Positions 59,335-64,000 of a stretch of DNA of 64,000 nucleotides are shown here, piece by piece. The stretch is taken from positions 33,137 to 97,136 of the forward strand of contig JANWXD010000014.1 in assembly GCA_025055455.1 (NCBI GenBank). Direction: 5' to 3'. This DNA is from Bryobacteraceae bacterium (lineage in GTDB: Bacteria; Acidobacteriota; Terriglobia; Bryobacterales; Bryobacteraceae). Position 1 is the first letter of the stretch. The number at the start of each line of letters is the position of its first letter. The translations under genes were made by a program, and so were the position numbers. The notes under the pieces were generated by a model, which worked only from the letters and a program-made list of their open reading frames with translations, had not been told where the DNA came from and did not search any database.

Positions 59335-60185
59335 GCGGCCTGAAGGGCGCTTCGGAGCCCGCGAACCGCGTAGACGCGAGCCAGGTGCGCGCGGTACTCC
59401 GCCGAAGCGTACAGATCCGAATTGGCCTCCACGCCCTCGGTGACCGCCGCCGCGGCCGCGCGCAGATCGGTTTCCGCGCCGTCGGTGCCCTCGAGCCGCT
59501 TCTCGGCAGCGTCGGCGCGGAAGGGTTTCGAGGCGAGCCCGGTGACGCCCAGGCGGGCCAAAGCGATTTTCCCGTCCCCGCGGCGCACTCGCGCGGCGAT
59601 GCCCACCACGGCGAAGCCGGAGGCGGGGTGCGCCACTTTCTGGTACGAAGTTCCCGTTCCCGGCGCTTCGACGGGGACGACGACCTCGCGGACGATTTCG
59701 CCGGGTTCGAGCGCGGTCGTGAACACGTCCACGAAGAAATCACGAATCGGCAGCGTGCGCTCGCCGCCCGCCCGCACCAGTCGCACCTCCGCTTCCAAGG
59801 CCAGCAAGGCGGCCGGGTAATCCGCCGCCGGATCGGCGTGCGCCAGACTGCCGCCGATGGTGCCCACGTTGCGAACCTGCATATCGCCGATGTGCGCCGC
59901 CGTCGTTGCCAAAAGCGGGCAGCGCGCGCGCAGCAGAGGCGAGGTTTCGATCTCGTAGTGCGTGGTCATCGCGCCGATTCGGATCTTGCCGTCCTCCTCG
60001 CGGATGTAGTTCAACCCCGGGATTCGGCCGAGGTCCACGATGCGCTCCGGTGCCGCCAAGCGCAGCTTCATCAGCGGGATCAGGCTCATCCCGCCCGCCA
60101 ACGGCTTCGCCGTTCCGTCCGCGAGCAAGGCCAGCGCCTCCTCGAGCGTCTTGGGCGCCTGGTATGTAAAGTTTTGGGGGATCAT
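59331..60185 (-). CDS. coxM: FAD-binding medium subunit of a CoxL-type molybdenum hydroxylase
   Basis: 284 residues from an ATG overlapping the coxL stop, preceded by GGGAGGGCAGGC. FAD-binding motifs: PLAGGMSLIPLMKLRL (AGGHS-like), TTAAHIGDMQVRNVGTIGGSLAHADPAADYPAALLALEAEV (TIGGxxxxxDPxxD). The C-terminal CODH-flavoprotein domain follows (GIAARVRRGDGKIALARLGVTGLASKPFRA). It passes electrons from the 2Fe-2S subunit to an acceptor. Part of the coxS-coxL-coxM-coxG operon. Confidence 0.95.
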   Translation of the reverse strand: MIPQNFTYQAPKTLEEALALLADGTAKPLAGGMSLIPLMKLRLAAPERIVDLGRIPGLNYIREEDGKIRIGAMTTHYEIETSPLLRARCPLLATTAAHIGDMQVRNVGTIGGSLAHADPAADYPAALLALEAEVRLVRAGGERTLPIRDFFVDVFTTALEPGEIVREVVVPVEAPGTGTSYQKVAHPASGFAVVGIAARVRRGDGKIALARLGVTGLASKPFRADAAEKRLEGTDGAETDLRAAAAAVTEGVEANSDLYASAEYRAHLARVYAVRGLRSALQAA

Positions 60186-62515
60186 GCCTGCCCTCCCTTC
60201 TGGATCAGCCGCCACAGTTTTTCCGGCACAAGCGGCATGTCGATGTGCCGCACCCCAAGCGGACTTAACGCATCGACCACAGAGTTGACCACCGCCGGCG
60301 AGCAGGCGATGGTACCTGCCTCTCCCACACCCTTGATGCCCAGGGGGTTCACCGGAGTCGGGGTTTCTGTGCGGTCGGTTTCGATCCGTGGAACCATGGT
60401 GGCCTTCGGAATGGCATAGTCCATGAGCTCGCCGGTGACCAGCTGGCCGTTATCGTCATAGACCGCCTGTTCGTAGAGCGCTTGCCCGAGGCCTTGCGCC
60501 ACGCCACCGTGGACTTGGCCCTCTACGAGTAGGGGGTTGATCACCTTGCCGCAATCGTCCACCGCCACGTAGCGCTTGATCTCGACGGCGCCCGTTTCGC
60601 GGTCCACTTCAGTGACGACGATGTGGGCGCCGAAGGGGAAGGTGAAGTTGGGCGGCTCCCAGAAGTAGGTCGACACCAAGCCCGGCTCTGTGCCCGGGGG
60701 CAGCTTCGCGGCGCGATAAGACGCCGCGGCGATCTCGGCCAGGCTCACCGTCCGCCCGGTCTTGTTGCAAATGCAGACGCCGCCGGAGAAGCTGACGTCG
60801 TCGGAGTCGAGCAGCGTCGCGCCGAATTTCTTGATCTTTTCCTTCAGGGCTTGCAGGGCGAAGTAGACTGCGGTGCCTCCCACGGCTGTGGCCCGGCTGC
60901 CGAAGGTCCCGATGCCATAAGGAACCATGGCGGTGTCCCCGTGTTGCACCACCACGTCGTCGATGTCGACGCCGAGTTCGTCACATACGAGCTGGGCGAA
61001 AGTGGTTTCCTGGCCTTGCCCGTGCGGGGAGGAGCCCGTCAGAACGGTCACTTTGCCCGTGGGCTCGACTCGGACCGTGGCGCTTTCCCACCCGCCGGCG
61101 GGAGTAGCGGGCGAGGGGCCGAAGGCGCAGATCTCGCCATAGGTCGAGATGCCGATGCCGAACAAGCGCCCCTCCTGGCGCGCCTTTTTCTGCTCCTCCC
61201 GCAGCTGATGGTAGCCGGCCACTTCCATCGCCTTCTCGAGCGCCGTGGCGTAATTGCCGGTGTCGTAACTCAAGCCGGTGGGCGTCGCGTAGGGGAACTC
61301 GTCCGGCCGGACGAAATTCTTGAACCGAATCTCGGCCGGATCCATGCCGATCTCCGCCGCCAGCATGTCCACCATGCGCTCGATGCCGTGGGTGGCTTCT
61401 GGCCGGCCGGCTCCGCGGTAGGCGTCCGTCGGCACACAATTGGTGAAGACGCCGATCACTTCCGCCCGGATGTTCCGGAAGCGGTAAATGCCCGGCATCA
61501 TGAGCACGGACAGCGTCGGGATGGCCGGCGTCAGCAGTTGGTGATAAGCCCCCAGATCCTGAATCAGCTTCAACTTCAAGCCCAGGATCGTGCCGTCGCG
61601 TTTGCCGGCGATCTCGAAGTAATCCACGTGCCCGCGCCCATGAATGGTGCACAGAAAATTTTCCCGCCTCGATTCGATCCACTTGATAGGCTTGCCGATT
61701 TTCATGGCGACAAAACCCATCAGAATCTCCTCGGCGTAGACGTTGAGCTTACTACCGAAGCCCCCGCCGACTTCCGGCGCCACCACGCGCAGCCGGTTTT
61801 CCGGCAAGCCCAGGGCCTGGGCCACCAGCGTGCGCATCAAATGGGGAATCTGCGTGGAAGAATAAATGGTCAGCGATTTCTCTCCGCTGCGCCAGTCCGC
61901 CACCACGCCGCGGGTCTCGAGCGCGGTGGGAATGAGCCGCTGGCTGACGATCCGTTGCTTGACCACCACGTCGGCTTCGGCGAAGGCTTTGTCCACGTCG
62001 CCCGCTTCCTGGTGATAGGTAAAGGCGATGTTGTCCGGCCACTCCGGGTGCACGGCCGGCGCTCCCGGCTCCAGCGCCTTCTCCGGATCTGCCACCGCCG
62101 GCAGCGGCTCGTAATCCACCTCGATCCAATCCAAGGCGTCCCGCGCGATGTAACGGTCGCGGGCCACTACGACGGCGACGGGGTGCCCGACGAAATAGAC
62201 CCGGTCGCGCGCCAGCACGCTGTGGTAAGGAACGCGCAGGCCGGGCAGAGACGCCCCGCACGGAACCGGCCCGATCCCCTCGACATCCTTGCCCGTGAAG
62301 ACCGCCACCACGCCCGGATGACGAAGCGCTGCGTCGGTGCGGATGGCGAGGATCCGGGCGGCGGCGTGAGGGCTTCGCAGGATGGCCGCATAGTGCATGC
62401 CCGGCATCTGGATGTCGTCCACGTAGGTGGCCGTGCCCGTGATCAGCCGCGGATCCTCCTTGCGGCGGATCCGCTTGCCCACGAAGGTCTCGGTCTTAGT
62501 GATCGTCGTCGCCAT
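60182..62515 (-). CDS. coxL: molybdopterin-binding large subunit, form II CoxL/xanthine dehydrogenase family
   Basis: 777 residues, normal length. VGKRIRRKEDPRLITGTATYVDDIQMPGMHYAAILRSPHAAARI at the start, VVAPEVGGGFGSKLNVYAEEIL, and the active-site loop AYRGAGRPEATHGIERM. Form I CO dehydrogenases have AYRCSFR with the catalytic cysteine; the AYRGAGR loop is that of form II, whose members include poorly characterised hydroxylases and few proven CO oxidisers. Needs molybdopterin cytosine dinucleotide. The order is S-L-M, with coxG after it; the accessory coxDEF genes are not in the window. Confidence 0.95.
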   Translation of the reverse strand: MATTITKTETFVGKRIRRKEDPRLITGTATYVDDIQMPGMHYAAILRSPHAAARILAIRTDAALRHPGVVAVFTGKDVEGIGPVPCGASLPGLRVPYHSVLARDRVYFVGHPVAVVVARDRYIARDALDWIEVDYEPLPAVADPEKALEPGAPAVHPEWPDNIAFTYHQEAGDVDKAFAEADVVVKQRIVSQRLIPTALETRGVVADWRSGEKSLTIYSSTQIPHLMRTLVAQALGLPENRLRVVAPEVGGGFGSKLNVYAEEILMGFVAMKIGKPIKWIESRRENFLCTIHGRGHVDYFEIAGKRDGTILGLKLKLIQDLGAYHQLLTPAIPTLSVLMMPGIYRFRNIRAEVIGVFTNCVPTDAYRGAGRPEATHGIERMVDMLAAEIGMDPAEIRFKNFVRPDEFPYATPTGLSYDTGNYATALEKAMEVAGYHQLREEQKKARQEGRLFGIGISTYGEICAFGPSPATPAGGWESATVRVEPTGKVTVLTGSSPHGQGQETTFAQLVCDELGVDIDDVVVQHGDTAMVPYGIGTFGSRATAVGGTAVYFALQALKEKIKKFGATLLDSDDVSFSGGVCICNKTGRTVSLAEIAAASYRAAKLPPGTEPGLVSTYFWEPPNFTFPFGAHIVVTEVDRETGAVEIKRYVAVDDCGKVINPLLVEGQVHGGVAQGLGQALYEQAVYDDNGQLVTGELMDYAIPKATMVPRIETDRTETPTPVNPLGIKGVGEAGTIACSPAVVNSVVDALSPLGVRHIDMPLVPEKLWRLIQKGGQA

Positions 62516-62518
62516 GGC

Positions 62519-62989
62519 TCACCCTCCCATCCTGGCGGCCGCGGCCCTGACCGCGTTGACGATGTGCTGGTAGCCGGTACAGCGGCAGAGGTTCCCCTCC
62601 AACCCGTGGCGGATCTCCTCCTCGGTCGGGTTGGGATTCCGCTCGAGCAACTGCTTGGCCGCCAAAATCATCCCTGGCGTGCAGAAGCCGCACTGAAGGG
62701 CATGCTCGTTCCAGAAGGCTTCTTGCACCGGGTCGTAGCGGCCGTCGGTCGCCAGCCCCTCGATGGTGAGGATCTGGCGGCCGTCGGCTTGCACGGCGAA
62801 CATCGTGCAAGCTTTGACGGCCTTGCCGTCCACCATCACCGTGCAGGCGCCGCAGATGGAGGTCTCGCAGCCGATGTGCGGCCCGGTCAGACCCACCACG
62901 TCCCGCAGGTAGTGGATCAGCAGCAGCCGGGGTTCGACCTGGTGCGCGTACGGCTTCCCGTTGATGGTTACAGTGATCGCGTGCGTCAT
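62519..62989 (-). CDS. coxS: 2Fe-2S small subunit of a CoxL-type molybdenum hydroxylase
   Basis: 156 residues with two clusters: plant-type ferredoxin motif C-x4-C-x2-C in [24 protein letters not shown] and the C-terminal helical domain with CGFCTPGM and CRCTGYQ. It moves electrons from the molybdenum site to the flavin subunit. Start ATG at 62989 with a moderate GGGGAC upstream. First gene of the operon, 3 bp before coxL. Confidence 0.95.
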   Translation of the reverse strand: MTHAITVTINGKPYAHQVEPRLLLIHYLRDVVGLTGPHIGCETSICGACTVMVDGKAVKACTMFAVQADGRQILTIEGLATDGRYDPVQEAFWNEHALQCGFCTPGMILAAKQLLERNPNPTEEEIRHGLEGNLCRCTGYQHIVNAVRAAAARMGG

Positions 62990-63146
62990 GACTGTCGTCC
63001 CCGCTTTGGATCTAACCTGCCCAGCGGTTAACGACAATATCAAAAATCACGACAAAAGCAAAGGGGTCAGCTCGAGATTTTCGGCCCCGGGACGACACTC
63101 TATCGGCCCGCTCTGCGCGAGCCCCAGGCGCTATGCTGGACACTGC

Positions 63147-63374
63147 ATGTACGGGACGAGCGATTGGAAGCTGCGGCTGGCGCAGTGGGCGGCGTTCAAC
63201 CGCTGGGAAGCCGAACAGACGCCCGTGGAACGCAGCCCATTGGAAATCCTCGCGGACTCGAGCACGATCCTGAGCTGGCGGCCCGCCGAAGTCTGGCGGG
63301 AGGATCCGGCCCCGGAGAATAGAGGGTTTCAGGCCATGCGGGCGGCGCTGAGCCGCATCCGGATCGAGACATGA
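63147..63374 (+). CDS. small hypothetical protein coupled to the next gene
   Basis: 75 residues (YGTSDWKLRLAQWAAFNRWEAEQ, LEILADSSTILSWRPAEVWREDP, FQAMRAALSRIRIET), cytoplasmic, Trp-rich with five tryptophans. I do not recognise a family. Its stop overlaps the ATG of the next gene (ATGA), which supports it as a real, translated gene. Divergent from the cox operon. Confidence 0.55.
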   Translation: MYGTSDWKLRLAQWAAFNRWEAEQTPVERSPLEILADSSTILSWRPAEVWREDPAPENRGFQAMRAALSRIRIET

Positions 63375-64000
63375 GCCGGCTCGAGGGCGCCGGCGCGGGC
63401 CGGCCAGAGGACCATCCCATTCGCCCTTGGCTGGTCGTCGCCGCGGCGCTGCTCACCCTTGGCTGCGGCGGCGACCGGAAGCTGCGGGAGCTCCTCACCC
63501 AGACGACCGGCACTGTGGTGTTGCCCGCCGGCGCGTTCGAGATCTCGCAGGAACTGAGGCTGCCTGTGGGCGCGCGCGACCTGGAGATCCGCGGGGGCGG
63601 CACGGGCACGCTCATCCGGGCCTCGCGGCGGTTTGAGGGGCGTGCCCTGCTCGTGGTCCGCGGCGGGACTCGCCTCCGGATCCAGAATCTGATCTTTGAC
63701 GGCAACCGCCGCGCGCTCGAAAAGCCCGCGGGCCTTCCCCCCTCCGAGACTCCGCTCCCGGAACACTTCCACCACCATGGGCTCCTGGCCGAGAATGTCC
63801 GGTCTTTGGAAATCCGCGACGTGCGTTTCGAGAACATCGCCGGGTTCGCCATCGTGGTGGCGCGATCCAGGGACGTCCGCATCAGCCGAATCCACGTGAG
63901 CGACTGCGGCTCCCGGAACGAGAAGGGGCGGAACAACACCACCGGCGGCGTTCTTTTGGCCGAAGGGGTGGCGGAATTTGCCGTCCGGGATTCGATCTTC
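63371..64000 (+). CDS. right-handed beta-helix lipoprotein, cut by the right window edge
   Basis: At least 210 residues; the frame is open to the end of the window. A lipoprotein signal (PWLVVAAALLTLGCGG, lipobox LTLGC) is followed by beta-helix repeats: GTVVLPAGAFEISQELRLPVGARDLEIRGGGTGTLIRAS, LRIQNLIFDGNRR, SLEIRDVRFENIAGFAIVVARSRDVRISRIHVSDCGS and NTTGGVLLAEGVAEFAVRDSIF. This is the pectate-lyase/parallel beta-helix superfamily; such surface lipoproteins often bind or cleave polysaccharides. No catalytic residues can be assigned from the part seen. Confidence 0.8.
   Translation, partial: MSRLEGAGAGRPEDHPIRPWLVVAAALLTLGCGGDRKLRELLTQTTGTVVLPAGAFEISQELRLPVGARDLEIRGGGTGTLIRASRRFEGRALLVVRGGTRLRIQNLIFDGNRRALEKPAGLPPSETPLPEHFHHHGLLAENVRSLEIRDVRFENIAGFAIVVARSRDVRISRIHVSDCGSRNEKGRNNTTGGVLLAEGVAEFAVRDSIF

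Noticed and set aside
60623..63031. An 800-codon open frame on the plus strand opposite coxL and coxS
   Set aside because: It has no domain pattern, is rich in Arg, His and Gly as expected for antisense of GC-rich genes, and lies fully opposite well-identified cox genes.

Overview
The window is a 64 kb piece of a GC-rich bacterial chromosome. The gene content points to Acidobacteriota, most likely the Bryobacterales/Solibacter side: an Oar-like TonB-dependent receptor with an N-terminal carboxypeptidase-regulatory domain, paired DUF4097 proteins, a lone DUF1501 protein, an exported TPR-CHAT protein next to an ECF sigma factor, and a sulfatase and a ceramidase-like enzyme in an otherwise ordinary background. 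This assignment is inferred from gene families; no rRNA is present.

Layout. Positions 1-4.7 kb carry a minus-strand housekeeping and envelope group: a redoxin, two small carboxypeptidase-regulatory-like proteins, a LysW-like zinc ribbon, DinB, a beta-propeller protein and murB, followed by tRNA-Gln(CUG). Positions 4.8-8.4 kb carry an ECF sigma/TPR-CHAT pair behind a promoter overlapped by a long perfect inverted repeat. Positions 8.4-12.9 kb hold an ABC-like ATPase, a DUF1501 protein, a ThDP enzyme, an AhpD-like protein and a NfeD-like membrane protein.

From 13.2 to 36.6 kb lies a large flagellar island. On the plus strand are flaG-fliS, then fliK-flgD-flgE-fliN-fliO-fliP-fliQ-fliR-flhB-flhA-flhF-fliA, a second fliN-type gene and a swrB-like gene, and finally flgM-flgN-flgK-flgL. 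On the minus strand are flgF-flgG-flgA-flgH-flgI-flgJ, a separate lytic transglycosylase, and a FleQ/FlrC-type sigma54 activator with a degenerate receiver domain. A near-consensus sigma28 promoter sits before flgM, with a second sigma28-like site facing the activator gene. The MS ring, C ring (fliG, fliM), export ATPase, flgB, flgC, stators and flagellin are not in the window, and flhG is missing from its usual place after flhF.

From 36.7 to 53.4 kb are the Oar-like receptor, a LarA-like isomerase with an apparently leaderless mRNA, an orphan Flp pilin, pyruvate carboxylase, a tandem DUF4097 pair, a Ycf48-like propeller, a sulfatase with HEAT repeats, a beta-carbonic anhydrase, elongation factor P with an unusual loop tip, and a ceramidase-like protein. 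From 53.4 to 58.9 kb is the least familiar locus: a metzincin protease, a small lipoprotein-like beta protein and a HAD phosphatase-M1 peptidase fusion, read as one minus-strand unit from a promoter overlapped by a quasi-palindrome. A coxS-coxL-coxM-coxG operon (form II, CO-dehydrogenase/xanthine-dehydrogenase type) follows. The window closes with a small unknown gene coupled to a beta-helix lipoprotein that runs off the right edge.

Most start codons were chosen from Shine-Dalgarno sequences and ATGA/GTGA overlaps; where neither helps this is stated.
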